From contig NZ_PUDR01000011.1 in assembly GCF_003012935.1 (NCBI RefSeq), positions 124,001 through 188,000 on the forward strand: 64,000 nt of DNA. The letters run 5' to 3'. Source of the DNA: Pannonibacter carbonis. GTDB taxonomy: Bacteria; Pseudomonadota; Alphaproteobacteria; Rhizobiales; Stappiaceae. Every line of letters starts with the position of its first letter. The first letter of the stretch is position 1. The notes beneath the pieces were generated by a model. That model was not told the DNA's origin and made no database searches. It saw only the letters and a list, made by a program, of their open reading frames with translations. Below, piece after piece: positions 7,663 to 16,612 of this stretch. The position numbers and the translations under genes are program-made.

Positions 7663-8664
7663 ATGGAAATGGTCAACCGCCCCTACGCGGCCGCCTTCGA
7701 GAGCTACGCGGTCAAGAACCCGGAAGTGCTGTGCCTCTCCGCCGACCTGACCTCGAGCTGCGAGATCGACGGCTTCCGTGACCGGCATCCCGAACAGTTC
7801 CTGTCCATGGGCATGGCCGAGCAGAACATGCTGTCCTTCGCCGGCGGCCTTGGCCTTGCCGGCTTCCGGCCGTTCATCCATACGTTCGGCGTGTTTCTCT
7901 ACCGCCGTCCCTATGACCAGCTGATGGCCTCCATCGCCTATCCGCGCCGCAAGGTGCGTCTGATGGGCTTCCTGCCGGGCATCACCACGCCGGGCGGCAT
8001 GACGCACCAGGCCATCGAGGACATCTCGGTGATGCGCACCATCCCGAACATGACCGTGCTTGAAACCGGCGATGCCACGGAAGTGGAAGGCATCGTCGAG
8101 GCCGCCGACAGCATCGACGGCCCGGTCTATGCCCGCGTGCTGCGCGGCTCGGTGCCGCGCCTGTTCAAGGATCCGATGAAGGTCGGCGAGCTGCGTGTCC
8201 TGTCCGAGGGCAGCGACGTGCTGGTGATCACCGCCGGCATTACCACGGAAGAGGCGATGCGCGCCGGTGGGGCCCTCGCCAAGGTCGGCGTCTCCGTCCG
8301 CCACCTGCATCTCAACACGCTGAAGCCGTTCGACGCCAAGGCAATCCTCGACCATGCCGCCAGCGTCCGTTACGGCGTGATCACGCTGGAAAACCACCTG
8401 ATTGCCGGGGGCATCGGCTCGATGACCGCAGAAGCCATGGCAGACGCGGGCATGGGCCGCCGCCTGATCCGGCTGGGCCTCAAGGACACCTATGCCCATG
8501 GCGGCTCCAAGCCCTATCTGATGCGCTACTACGGTCTCGACGCCATGGCCCTGGTCAAGGCCATCGAGGACCTGACCGGGCAGCAGACAGGCATCGACGA
8601 GGACGCCCTCGACAGCGTGCGCGTCGACGCCGTGCATTCGGCCGTGAAGGCAGAGGCGCTCTGA
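7663..8664 (+). CDS. Transketolase, C-terminal (pyrimidine-binding) subunit
   Basis: The 333-aa protein supplies the other half of the split enzyme. It has the pyrimidine-domain motif 'MGMAEQNMLSFAGGLGLAGFRPFIHTF' with the catalytic Glu at about residue 53, and a C-terminal transketolase domain ('DVLVITAGITTEEAMRAGGALAKVGVSVRHLHLNTLKPFD'). The ATG at 7663 lies one base after the stop of the N-terminal subunit, so equal synthesis of both subunits is likely. Its stop overlaps the start of the RuBisCO-like gene (8664), which ties all three proteins into one transcript and presumably one pathway. Confidence 0.85.
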   Translation: MEMVNRPYAAAFESYAVKNPEVLCLSADLTSSCEIDGFRDRHPEQFLSMGMAEQNMLSFAGGLGLAGFRPFIHTFGVFLYRRPYDQLMASIAYPRRKVRLMGFLPGITTPGGMTHQAIEDISVMRTIPNMTVLETGDATEVEGIVEAADSIDGPVYARVLRGSVPRLFKDPMKVGELRVLSEGSDVLVITAGITTEEAMRAGGALAKVGVSVRHLHLNTLKPFDAKAILDHAASVRYGVITLENHLIAGGIGSMTAEAMADAGMGRRLIRLGLKDTYAHGGSKPYLMRYYGLDAMALVKAIEDLTGQQTGIDEDALDSVRVDAVHSAVKAEAL

Positions 8665-9791
8665 TGCGGTTTGCCGTCACCTACCGCATCTTCGCCGCAA
8701 GCGAGGCCGAGGCGCGCCAGCGCGCCGAGGCCATCGCGCTTGAGCAGACCGTGGAAGTCCCCCGCGATGTGGTGCCGGAAGGCTATATCGCCGACGAGAT
8801 CCTCGGCCAGATCGAGGAGATCGGCCGCGAAAGTGAGGACACGTTCCGGGCCGTCATCAGCTACAGCCCGGACAGCGCCGGTTTCGAGGTCGCCCAGTTC
8901 TTCAACGTGATCTTCGGCAATTCCTCCATCCAGCGCGGGTTGAAGGTGATCGACATTGCCCTCGGCGCAACGATGCAGGCCCGCCATCCCGGGCCGCGCT
9001 TCGGCATCGAGGGCATCCGCAGGCTCGCCGGACGGCCGAAGGGCGGTCTGATCGCGCCGGTGCTGAAGCCGCAGGGGCTCGGGGCCGACGCGCTGGCCCG
9101 CATCGCCTATCTCTGCGCCAAGGGCGGGGCCGACATTGTCAAGGAAGACCACGGCATCATGGACCAGCCGATGGCCCCCTTCCGCGAGCGCGTCGAGAAG
9201 ACGGCCGCAGCCCTGGCGCGGGCTCAGGAGGAAACCGGGCGCAAGGCGCTCTATTTCCCCTCGCTTGCCGGCGAGCCGCAGGACCTTGACGCCAACGTCC
9301 GCTTTGCCCGGGATGCCGGCGCCGACGGCATCCTGATCATGCCGGGCCTGCTCGGCTTCGGCATCGCCGCCCGGATCGCCGCCGACGAGCGGCTGGCCAT
9401 GCCGGTGATGACGCATCCGAGTTTCCTCGGACCTTATGTCCTCTCGCCCGACACCGGCTTCACCCACGCCATGATGTTCGGCACGCTGCAGCGCATCGCG
9501 GGCTCGGATATCTCGGTGTTCCCCAATGTCGGCGGCCGTTTCGGCTTCACCGTGGCCGAATGCCAGTCGATTGCCGATGCCTGCCGCTTTGCGGACGGCC
9601 CGGGCCGGGCGATGCTGCCGAGCCCCGGCGGCGGCATGAGCGTGGAACGGGCCGGTGAAATGGCCCGGATGTACGGCAGCGACGTGGTCTATCTCCTCGG
9701 CGGCAGCCTCCTGCGCCTTGGCGACGACATCGGCTCCGGCATCACCGCCATGCGCCGGGCGCTGGACGAGGTCGAGCGGGAACACGGTTGA
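8664..9791 (+). CDS. RuBisCO-like protein (form IV)
   Basis: The 375-aa protein is a RuBisCO large-chain homologue. 'GGLIAPVLKPQGLG' holds Lys135, the counterpart of the general base K175. 'GGADIVKEDHG' holds Lys160, Glu161, Asp162 and His163, the counterpart of the carbamylated Lys/Mg2+ site KxDE, with His in the last place. The loop-6 region reads 'FPNVGGRFGFT', with Arg292 instead of the usual Lys. 'PSPGGGMSVERAGEM' is the C-terminal phosphate-binding region. These changes exclude true CO2 fixation. Known relatives isomerise or enolise 5-methylthioribulose-phosphate derivatives, or act on apionate-derived phosphates. The MtnK and MtnA homologues nearby favour a pentulose 1-phosphate substrate, which is my inference. 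Confidence 0.9.
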   Translation: MRFAVTYRIFAASEAEARQRAEAIALEQTVEVPRDVVPEGYIADEILGQIEEIGRESEDTFRAVISYSPDSAGFEVAQFFNVIFGNSSIQRGLKVIDIALGATMQARHPGPRFGIEGIRRLAGRPKGGLIAPVLKPQGLGADALARIAYLCAKGGADIVKEDHGIMDQPMAPFRERVEKTAAALARAQEETGRKALYFPSLAGEPQDLDANVRFARDAGADGILIMPGLLGFGIAARIAADERLAMPVMTHPSFLGPYVLSPDTGFTHAMMFGTLQRIAGSDISVFPNVGGRFGFTVAECQSIADACRFADGPGRAMLPSPGGGMSVERAGEMARMYGSDVVYLLGGSLLRLGDDIGSGITAMRRALDEVEREHG

Positions 9792-9818
9792 AGGCAAGCA
9801 GCCTGCTGCAACACTGAC

Positions 9819-9850
9819 AAGCCGGGGTGGGTGACCATTCCGGCTTTCTT
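9819..9850 (+). terminator. Terminator after the RuBisCO-like gene
   Basis: AAGCCGG (9819-9825) pairs with CCGGCTT (9840-9846) and is followed by TCTTGTG. It lies 28 nt after the stop and suits an intrinsic terminator for the three-gene operon, although the loop is long (14 nt). Confidence 0.5.
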
Positions 9851-9871
9851 GTGTTTGGATGGCTCGCTGGT

Positions 9872-10051
9872 GTCACCCCGGACGCAGCAAAGCGGAGATA
9901 CGGGGCCTACTCGTTTCCAGAGCCGACGACGTGCTTGCGGCACTTAAAAGGCCACTGCGACAGCGACTTCCGTCGAACGCGCGGCATTGCCCTCATCACC
10001 GCTCTGGAAGCGAGTGGGCCCCGGCTCGGCGCTGCGCTTGGCCGGGGTGAC
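9872..10051. repeat. Palindromic intergenic repeat, copy 1
   Basis: A 180-nt element starts GTCACCCCGG and ends CCGGGGTGAC. Internal arms GGGGCCTACTCG and CGAGTGGGCCCC are also inverted, and the centre is less symmetric. The same architecture recurs at 16357-16528 and 59733-59901. It carries no gene. Together with the two flanking terminators it fills the space between the converging RuBisCO-like and transporter operons. Confidence 0.75.
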
Positions 10052-10092
10052 CCGGAGGGATAAAGGGCCGTCCGAGAGTTCATCTGCAGCAA

Positions 10093-10122
10093 AAAGCCGG
10101 AGCAGTTACCCGCTCCGGCTTT
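10093..10122. terminator. Bidirectional terminator
   Basis: AAAGCCGGAGC (10093-10103) pairs perfectly with GCTCCGGCTTT (10112-10122), with A-rich sequence before and T-rich sequence after. It can end transcription in both directions between the two converging operons and lies 24 nt past the stop of the minus-strand binding-protein gene. Confidence 0.8.
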
Positions 10123-10145
10123 ATTTCTATCAGCCTGACCTGCGA

Positions 10146-11183
10146 TCAGCGCTTCGGCAGGGGCATCCAGGCCGGTACGGCGACGTCGGCATGGGCGAAG
10201 GCGGGCAGCTTGGCGCCCAGTTCTTCCATGTTCTTGATGTCGAGTTCGTTGAGCATCTTCTGGGTGATCAGGGTCGGCGGCACGATGACGCTGCGGCCCG
10301 GATCTTCACCGGCGAGAAGCTGTGCGAGCGCGCGGACGGAGACCTCGCCCACGACGGCCGGGTTGGTGGCGGCAGTGGCCTTCCAGGCGGAGCCCGCCTC
10401 ACGCATGGCGGCGATGTCCGAGGTGGACACGTCCGCCGAGTAGATCGAGACCTGACCGGACATGCCGGCTTCATCGACGGCGATCTTCACGCCCTTGGCG
10501 AATTCGTCGTAAGGGGCGAAGACAACGTTGATACCCGGGTTGGCCGACAGCACCGAACGGGCCTGGTTGGCGACCGAGTTGGCAATCGGGTTGTCGAGCG
10601 TGCCGAATTCGGCGACCTGCTTGATGCCCGGGTTTGCCGCCTTGACAGCCTTCCAGGTCTCGTCGCGGCGGTCCAGCGGGGCAATGCCCGGAACGTAGAC
10701 ATAGCCGGCGGTCCAGGTGGTGCCGTTGTCGGCAATCGCCTGCTCCAGCGCGAGACGGGAAAGGTCGCGGTCGGACTGCTCGATCTGCGGGATCTGCGGG
10801 TTCTCGACATTCACATCGAAGGCGACGACCTTGATGCCGGCATCGACAGCGCGCTGCGCGGCGGCCTGCATGGACTCGGTAAGGCCGTGCTGGATGATGA
10901 TGCCGTCAACGCCCAGAGCAATCGCCTGATCGACCATGTCGGCCTGCAGCGCCGCATCCTGGCGGCTGTCCAAGACGCGCAGGTCAACGCCAAGCGCGGC
11001 AGCCTGCTTCTCGACGCCGGACAGATAGGCCTGGAAGAAATCGCCGGTGGAGAGATAGCGCACCAGCGCGATCTTGACCTCGGCTGGCTTGTCGAAGGGC
11101 TTCGGCATCTCGGCGGCAAAGGCGAGACCCGGGACCATCGCCACCGTGGCGGCAAGGGCCGTGAAGAGACGTCTGGTAATCAT
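10146..11183 (-). CDS. Sugar ABC transporter substrate-binding protein (RbsB family)
   Basis: The 345-aa protein has a signal peptide (MITRRLFTALAATVAMVPGLAFAAE). It then has a periplasmic-binding-protein type 1 fold: 'VDQAIALGVDGIIIQHGLTESMQAAAQRAVDAGIKVVAFDVN' and 'NPGINVVFAPYDEFAKGVKIAVDEAG'. The family binds pentoses and related sugars and passes them to RbsC-type permeases. It is the last gene of the minus-strand transporter operon, 33 nt after the permease. Linkage to mtnK and mtnA suggests a 5-substituted ribose such as 5-deoxyribose or 5-methylthioribose, which is inference. Confidence 0.88.
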   Translation of the reverse strand: MITRRLFTALAATVAMVPGLAFAAEMPKPFDKPAEVKIALVRYLSTGDFFQAYLSGVEKQAAALGVDLRVLDSRQDAALQADMVDQAIALGVDGIIIQHGLTESMQAAAQRAVDAGIKVVAFDVNVENPQIPQIEQSDRDLSRLALEQAIADNGTTWTAGYVYVPGIAPLDRRDETWKAVKAANPGIKQVAEFGTLDNPIANSVANQARSVLSANPGINVVFAPYDEFAKGVKIAVDEAGMSGQVSIYSADVSTSDIAAMREAGSAWKATAATNPAVVGEVSVRALAQLLAGEDPGRSVIVPPTLITQKMLNELDIKNMEELGAKLPAFAHADVAVPAWMPLPKR

Positions 11184-11216
11184 GATTCCTCCCGTTGCTG
11201 TTTTATATAGTCCACG

Positions 11217-12236
11217 TCAGCCGCGCGCCCGTCCCCCTCGGCCGGACAGCGCGAAAGTGAAGACAAGGGCGATGACAAGCACGCCGCCCTTGATGAAGTC
11301 CTGGGTGTAGTAAGGCGCATTCATCATCGTCAGGCCCTGCAGCAGGATACCGACGAAGAGCGCACCGATGGCCGTGCCGAAAGCATTCGGCTTGGACGCG
11401 CCGAGCACGGCAAAGCCGATGAGCGCCGCCGCGACGGAATCGAGCAGCAGGTTGTTGCCCGAGGCAACGTCGCCGCGACCGAGACGGGCGGCCAGCAGCA
11501 CGCCGCCAAAGGAGGCGAGCGTGCCGGAGATCATGTAGGCGGCGATCTTGTAGCCGTTGACATTGGCCCCGGCGAGACCGGCCGCCTTGGCGTTGGAGCC
11601 GATGGCATACATCAGCCGGCCATGACGGGTCAGTTCCAGGAACACCCAGACGCCGATGGCAATGAGCACGAGAAACACCACCGAGAGCGGAACGAGATTG
11701 GGCAGGATGAAGTCGAGCCGGTGGCGACCCAGCATCAGGAAGCCTTCCGAGAAGACGCCGCTCGCCGTGGTGCCGTCTGGAAGGCTCATGCCGGTGGAGA
11801 TGGAACGCCCCTCGGTCGGAATGCGCTGCAGGCCGACGAGCAGGAACATCATGCCGAGTGTCGCCAGAAGGTCCGGCACCTTCATCTTGACGATGAGAAT
11901 GCCGTTCACGAGGCCGACAAGAAGACCCATGGCGAGACACAGCGCCACGGCGGAGGCAGCATCCAGCTGCCAGACGACCATGGCATAGGCGGACAGCATC
12001 AGGGACGAGGTTGCCACCGCACCGATCGACAGGTCGAAGCCGCCGACGACCAGCGTGGCGGTGACGCCGAGCGCCAGGATGCCCGTGATCGCCACCGACT
12101 GCAGGATGAAGACGGCGCTGTGCGGTGAAAGAAACCCTTCCGCCATCACGCCGAAATAGGCGATCAGTCCGACCATCAGGGCCAGGAAGCCATATTTGAT
12201 GGCGAGATCAATCGCGTTCAGGGAACCACTCTGCAT
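11217..12236 (-). CDS. Sugar ABC transporter permease (RbsC family)
   Basis: The 339-aa membrane protein has about nine to ten hydrophobic segments and the family motifs 'ILALGVTATLVVGGFDLSIGAVA' and 'GSNAKAAGLAGANVNGYKIAAYMISG'. It forms the inner-membrane channel for the adjacent binding protein. The ATG at 12236 is chosen because it lies one base after the ATPase stop and directly starts the protein; the frame is open further upstream within the ATPase gene. Confidence 0.9.
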   Translation of the reverse strand: MQSGSLNAIDLAIKYGFLALMVGLIAYFGVMAEGFLSPHSAVFILQSVAITGILALGVTATLVVGGFDLSIGAVATSSLMLSAYAMVVWQLDAASAVALCLAMGLLVGLVNGILIVKMKVPDLLATLGMMFLLVGLQRIPTEGRSISTGMSLPDGTTASGVFSEGFLMLGRHRLDFILPNLVPLSVVFLVLIAIGVWVFLELTRHGRLMYAIGSNAKAAGLAGANVNGYKIAAYMISGTLASFGGVLLAARLGRGDVASGNNLLLDSVAAALIGFAVLGASKPNAFGTAIGALFVGILLQGLTMMNAPYYTQDFIKGGVLVIALVFTFALSGRGGRARG

Positions 12237-12237
12237 C

Positions 12238-13749
12238 TTACTGTCCTGCTGCGCTCGGAAGCGATGCATCGACCACCTGGGCCATGATCGCGGAGACGTC
12301 GATGTTTTCGTTGCGGTGCTCGCCAACGATGGAGTGTTCGCTCATCACCAGCACCCGGTCGGCAATCTCCAGCGCTTCGTCCAGTTCGGCGACGAAGACG
12401 ATGGTGGCGCGGGTGGCGGCGGTTTCGCGGATCTTGTGGCCGATGTCGCGCCTTGCCTGGATGTCGACACCCTGGAACGGCTCATCGAGCAACAGGAGCC
12501 GCGAGGCCTCGGCCATCCAGCGGGCAACCATCACCTTCTGCTGGTTGCCGCCCGACAGGGTGCCGATGCCGTCGGTGGGCGACTGGCAGACGACGCCCAT
12601 CTCGGAAATCATCCGCCGGGTCGTGGCCAGCTCGGACGCGCCGCGCACGAACTGGGCCGTGCTGTGGCGCCTCAGGAACGGCAGCGTCAGATTGCGCAGG
12701 ATGTCGAAGTCGGCCACGACCGCGTTGACTGGCCGGTCCTTCGGCGACAGGAACACGCCGGCATCAATGGCTGCGCGGGGACTGGCCGGGCGATGCGGCT
12801 TGCCATCCAGCCGGACCTCGCCAGAGACGGCCTCCCCGGTGCCGAACAGCACGGCGGCAAACTCCGATTTTCCGGCGCCGACAAGACCCGTGATCGCCAC
12901 GACCTCATTGGCGTGGCAGGTCAGGGAGAACGGCCGCGCCCCCGGCCGCAGCACCAGATCCCGCACCTCGAGCACGGGCAGACCGGGCTGAGGGATGGTG
13001 ATGTCGACCTCGGTGATCTCGTGACCGAGCATTGCCCGCACGGCACCGGAATAGTCGAGTTCCGGACCTTCAAAGACACCGGAAATGCGGCCATCGCGCA
13101 TCGACACGATCCGGTCGGCGAGACGGCGAATATCGGACATGCGGTGCGAGATGTAGAGAATGGCGACGCCCCGGGCGCGCAGGCTATCGATGAGATCGAA
13201 CAGGCGCGAGGCTTCGGCGGCGGACAGCGACGAGGTCGGCTCGTCCAGGATCAGAAGGCGCGGCTGATGTGCCATGGCGCGGGCGATGGAGACCAGCTGC
13301 CGATCCGCCAGTGACAGGCCGGCAACTGGACGGCTGACGTCAATGGTGAGCCCGACGGCTGCAGCGATCTCGCGCGCCCGGGCCCGCATCTTGCGGCCAT
13401 TCAGGAAGACACCGCCACCGCTGGCCAGACCGTCCAGCAGCAGGTTGGAGGCCACATCCAGATCCGGCACGACGCCGTCATTGATGTTTTGATGGACCGT
13501 GACGATACCGGCCCTGAGCGCCTCGGACGGCGTCTCGGGCTTGAAGGGCTGGCCAGCCAGGGTCACGCTGCCGCTGTCGGCCGCATGCACCCCGCACAAG
13601 ATCTTCACGAGCGTCGATTTTCCGGCCCCGTTCGCTCCCATCAGAACGGTTACCTGCCCACCGGACAGGTCCAGATCGACCCCGCGCAGCACCTGGTTCC
13701 GGCCAAATGCTTTGCACAGGCCAGCCAGGCGGATTGCCTGATCACTCAC
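12238..13749 (-). CDS. Sugar ABC transporter ATPase (RbsA family, two ATPase domains)
   Basis: The 503-aa protein has two ABC domains. The first has Walker A GANGAGKST and Walker B LLILDEPTSSL. The second has a degenerate Walker A GLVGAGKSE, signature LSGGNQQKV and Walker B LLLLDEPFQGVD. This is the usual RbsA/MglA arrangement. The start is GTG 13749, with GGAGGAG about eight bases upstream. It is the first gene of the minus-strand transporter operon and is divergent from mtnK, with the shared operator between them. Confidence 0.92.
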   Translation of the reverse strand: MSDQAIRLAGLCKAFGRNQVLRGVDLDLSGGQVTVLMGANGAGKSTLVKILCGVHAADSGSVTLAGQPFKPETPSEALRAGIVTVHQNINDGVVPDLDVASNLLLDGLASGGGVFLNGRKMRARAREIAAAVGLTIDVSRPVAGLSLADRQLVSIARAMAHQPRLLILDEPTSSLSAAEASRLFDLIDSLRARGVAILYISHRMSDIRRLADRIVSMRDGRISGVFEGPELDYSGAVRAMLGHEITEVDITIPQPGLPVLEVRDLVLRPGARPFSLTCHANEVVAITGLVGAGKSEFAAVLFGTGEAVSGEVRLDGKPHRPASPRAAIDAGVFLSPKDRPVNAVVADFDILRNLTLPFLRRHSTAQFVRGASELATTRRMISEMGVVCQSPTDGIGTLSGGNQQKVMVARWMAEASRLLLLDEPFQGVDIQARRDIGHKIRETAATRATIVFVAELDEALEIADRVLVMSEHSIVGEHRNENIDVSAIMAQVVDASLPSAAGQ

Positions 13750-13798
13750 AGAGTATTCTCCTCCACTGGGAACAGGCTACGTCCGGAAGCTTTCATAT

Positions 13799-13814
13799 GT
13801 CAATATGATTTGAC
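13799..13814. promoter_or_regulatory. Second copy of the palindromic operator, between the transporter and mtnK
   Basis: GTCAATATGATTTGAC matches GTCAAATGCATTTGAC at 6654-6669 in 13 of 16 positions, and both are followed by AATTG. TTGACA can be read on the plus strand (13810-13815) and on the minus strand (13803-13798), so one bound dimer could cover the -35 regions of both divergent operons. The -10 regions are weak on both sides. Confidence 0.6.
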
Positions 13815-13909
13815 AATTGCATTGGAAGCCGATTTCCTGCATCGCATCAAACACTCACGCGGCCCGTCCGCAATGACATATCACGCAAGTCGCACAAGGG
13901 AGGAGACCT

Positions 13910-15175
13910 GTGACGGACAGCACCTACAAGGCCCTGGAGCCAGCGACCCTCGCCGACCGGCTGGGCAGCATTCCCGCCATCCGCGAGCGCACGGGCGATC
14001 CGGCACGGTGGTCCGTGCGGGAAGTCGGTGACGGCAACCTGAACCTCGTCTTCATCATCGATGGCCCGGACGGCAGCCTGATCATCAAGCAGGCCCTGCC
14101 TTACGTGCGCCTCGTCGGGGAAAGCTGGCCGCTGCCGCTGAAGCGCGCCTTCTTCGAGTACAACGCCCTGATCCGTCAGGCGGAACGCGATCCCGGCAGC
14201 GTGCCGGAGATCTATCATTTCGACGAGGCGCAGGCGCTGATCGTGATGGAGTTCCTGACCCCGCACGTCATCCTGCGCAAGAGCTTGATGGAGGGGCGGA
14301 TGCATCCCGATCTCGGCAAGGTGCTCGGCGAATTCTGCGCCCGCACCCTGTTCCGGGGCTCGGACCTGTCGATGCCGACCGCCCGGCGCAAGGCGGATCT
14401 GGCGCTGTTTGCCGGCAATGTCGAGCTCTGCGACATCACCGAGAACCTCGTCTTCTCCGATCCCTATTTCGCCGCCCCGCTCAACCGCCACACCCCGGCG
14501 CTGGATCCGGTGGTGGCCATGCTCAGGGCCGACACGGACCTGAAGATCACCGCGCAGCATCTGAAGATGGCCTTTGCCAACAACGCCGAGACACTGCTGC
14601 ATGGTGACCTGCACACCGGCTCGGTGATGGTTTCGGACAGCCAGACCCGGGTGATCGATCCGGAGTTTGCCACCTATGGCCCGATGGGCTTCGACATCGG
14701 CATGCTGATCGCCAACTTCCTGATGGCCTATTTCGCCCAGGACGGCCACGCCGAGGCCCCCGGCGCCCGCGCGCAGTACAAGGAATGGATCCTGTCCGTC
14801 GTCGACGCGATCTGGAGCCATTTCAGTGCCGAGTTCACCCGGCTGTGGCGGACGGAGCGCAGCGGCATCCTCTATCAGGCGAGCCTGTTCGAGGATCAGG
14901 GCCACGCGCTTGCCGCCGAGAAGGCGCGTCTGGAGCGGCTGGCCGCCATCTGGCGCGACACGCTGGGCTTTTGCGGCATCGAGATGCACCGCCGCACGCT
15001 GGGGCTCGCCCACATCGCCGAATATGACCGCATCGAGGACGAGGCGCTGCGCGCCGCCTGCGAGGCCAGGGGCCTGATGCTTGGCCGCGTGCTGGCCGTC
15101 GACCGGGCAGAGATCACCTCCATGGCCGAGGTTCTGGATCTGGCGCGCAAGATCAACGGAGAGGATTACCTATGA
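13910..15175 (+). CDS. mtnK: 5-Methylthioribose kinase-like protein (MtnK family)
   Basis: The 421-aa protein has the MtnK hallmarks: '[12 protein letters not shown]' (nucleotide-binding loop, residues 39-50), '[11 protein letters not shown]' with Asp233 as catalytic residue, and '[15 protein letters not shown]' with the metal ligands Asp250 and Glu252. MtnK phosphorylates the anomeric carbon of 5-methylthioribose; homologues accept 5-deoxyribose. The GTG start at 13910 has AGGAG seven to eight bases upstream. The stop overlaps the next start (ATGA at 15172), so kinase and isomerase are coupled. No MtnN-type nucleosidase or MtnB/C/D/E genes are nearby, so this is not the ordinary methionine salvage operon. 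Confidence 0.9.
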   Translation: MTDSTYKALEPATLADRLGSIPAIRERTGDPARWSVREVGDGNLNLVFIIDGPDGSLIIKQALPYVRLVGESWPLPLKRAFFEYNALIRQAERDPGSVPEIYHFDEAQALIVMEFLTPHVILRKSLMEGRMHPDLGKVLGEFCARTLFRGSDLSMPTARRKADLALFAGNVELCDITENLVFSDPYFAAPLNRHTPALDPVVAMLRADTDLKITAQHLKMAFANNAETLLHGDLHTGSVMVSDSQTRVIDPEFATYGPMGFDIGMLIANFLMAYFAQDGHAEAPGARAQYKEWILSVVDAIWSHFSAEFTRLWRTERSGILYQASLFEDQGHALAAEKARLERLAAIWRDTLGFCGIEMHRRTLGLAHIAEYDRIEDEALRAACEARGLMLGRVLAVDRAEITSMAEVLDLARKINGEDYL

Positions 15176-16269
15176 AAATCGACGGCACCCATTACCGCTC
15201 GATCTGGCGCGAGCCGTCGGGCGAGATCCACATCATCGACCAGCGCTGGCTGCCGCATGACCTCAGGATCGTGCCGCTGACCAACCGGGCGGAATTCGCC
15301 GTTGCCATCCGCGACATGTGGGTGCGCGGCGCGCCGCTGATCGGCGCAACGGCGGCCTATGGCGTTGCGGTGCAGATGGCGGCGGATCCGTCCGACGCTT
15401 CGCTTGGCGAGACCTATGACATTCTCAACGAGACCCGCCCCACCGCCATCAACCTGCGCTGGGCGCTGGACGAGATGATGAAGGTGCTGAAGCCGCTGAG
15501 CCCGGCGGACCGTGCTGCGGCCGCCTTTGCCCGCGCGGCCGCAATCAGCGACGAGGACGTGGAGATGAACCGACAGATCGGCCTCAACGGGCTCGAGATC
15601 ATCCGCGACATCTCGCGCCGGAAAGGCGGCAAGCGCGTCAACGTGCTCACCCACTGCAACGCCGGCTGGCCGGCCACCGTGGACTGGGGCACCGCCACCT
15701 CGCCGATCTATCACGCGGTCGAGGACGGCATCGACATCCATGTTTTTGTTGACGAGACGCGGCCGCGCAACCAGGGCGCCCAGCTGACCAGCTGGGAACT
15801 GAACAGCCACGGCGTGTCGCATGACCTCATCGTCGACAACGCCGGCGGCCATTTGATGCAGCATGGCGAGGTCGATCTCGTCATCGTCGGCACCGACCGC
15901 ACCACGGCGCGCGGCGATGTCTGCAACAAGATCGGCACCTATCTGAAGGCGCTGGCCGCCAAGGCCAATGGCGTGCCCTTCTATGTTGCCCTGCCCTCCC
16001 CGACCATCGACTGGACCGTCGTCGACGGCGTGAAGGAGATCCCGATCGAGGAGCGCAGCGGCGTGGAAGTGACCCACGTGCAGGGCCGCAGCGAAGACGG
16101 GCGCATCCTGTCGGTGCAGATCTCGCCGACCGGCACACCGGCCCGCAACCCGGCCTTCGACGTGACGCCGGCCGAACTCGTCACCGGCCTCATCACCGAA
16201 CGCGGCATCTGCCCGGCAACAACGGAAGGCCTCGCGGCCATGTTCCCGGACCGGGCATGTCGACGCTGA
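15172..16269 (+). CDS. mtnA: Methylthioribose-1-phosphate isomerase (MtnA family)
   Basis: The 365-aa protein belongs to the MtnA/eIF2B-alpha-like family. It shows '[16 protein letters not shown]', the catalytic Cys162 in 'HCNAGW' and the catalytic Asp242 in '[18 protein letters not shown]'. The enzyme converts 5-substituted ribose 1-phosphate to ribulose 1-phosphate. Its product would be the substrate for the aldolase at 17709 and possibly for the RuBisCO-like protein. It is the second gene of a two-gene operon and is followed by a strong hairpin. Confidence 0.92.
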   Translation: MKIDGTHYRSIWREPSGEIHIIDQRWLPHDLRIVPLTNRAEFAVAIRDMWVRGAPLIGATAAYGVAVQMAADPSDASLGETYDILNETRPTAINLRWALDEMMKVLKPLSPADRAAAAFARAAAISDEDVEMNRQIGLNGLEIIRDISRRKGGKRVNVLTHCNAGWPATVDWGTATSPIYHAVEDGIDIHVFVDETRPRNQGAQLTSWELNSHGVSHDLIVDNAGGHLMQHGEVDLVIVGTDRTTARGDVCNKIGTYLKALAAKANGVPFYVALPSPTIDWTVVDGVKEIPIEERSGVEVTHVQGRSEDGRILSVQISPTGTPARNPAFDVTPAELVTGLITERGICPATTEGLAAMFPDRACRR

Positions 16270-16287
16270 CGCAGTTTGCGAAAAGGA

Positions 16288-16313
16288 AAGCCCCGGCCAG
16301 ACGGCCGGGGCTT
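16288..16313 (+). terminator. Hairpin after mtnA
   Basis: AAGCCCCGGCC (16288-16298) pairs perfectly with GGCCGGGGCTT (16303-16313) around a four-base loop, 19 nt after the mtnA stop. There is no T-tract, so it may be a terminator helped by Rho or simply an mRNA end-stabilising hairpin. Confidence 0.5.
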
Positions 16314-16356
16314 GGCCAGCTGTCAAATCTTCATTGATGCCCCGACCTTGCTCCGT

Positions 16357-16528
16357 GTCACCCCGGCCAAGCGCAGCGCGAGCCGGGGCCCACTCGCTTG
16401 CAGAGCCCTGGTTGGTTCGCACTGCCCAAGAACAGTCGGACGATGTTCGCTGAGCCGGAAGCGGCAGCAGATCACCGCTCTGCGAACGAGTAGGCCCCGG
16501 ATCTCCGCTTCGCTGCGTCCGGGGTGAC
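16357..16528. repeat. Palindromic intergenic repeat, copy 2
   Basis: A 172-nt element with the same ends (GTCACCCCGG and CCGGGGTGAC) as copies 1 and 3. The internal arms GGGGCCCACTCGCTTGCAGAG and CTCTGCGAACGAGTAGGCCCC are also inverted. The 343-nt gap between mtnA and the regulator gene holds only this and the hairpin. Confidence 0.75.
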
Positions 16529-16612
16529 AGCTGAGGGTCGTCTCTACCAATCCCGTGTTCGCACGATCGAACCACTTAGGCCACGACGGGTCTGGCAAGG
16601 CTGCAGATCACC

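Noticed and set aside
8664-9791. Annotation as true RuBisCO
   Set aside because: Key residues differ (His for the last metal-site Glu, Arg in loop 6) and no small subunit, phosphoribulokinase or carboxysome genes are present.
9872-10051. CRISPR or IS element at the palindromic repeats
   Set aside because: Copies are single and far apart, no spacers or cas genes exist, and no transposase frame lies within or beside them.
9987-11210. 407-codon plus-strand open frame opposite the sugar-binding protein
   Set aside because: It starts within the palindromic repeat and has no domain; the minus strand holds a complete binding protein with signal peptide.
13910-16269. Ordinary methionine salvage operon
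   Set aside because: MtnK and MtnA are present, but no MtnB, MtnC, MtnD, MtnE or nucleosidase gene is seen, and a sugar importer and aldolase are linked instead.
16321-16330. GTCAAAT half-site after mtnA
   Set aside because: Only one half of the operator is present and it is not near a promoter.
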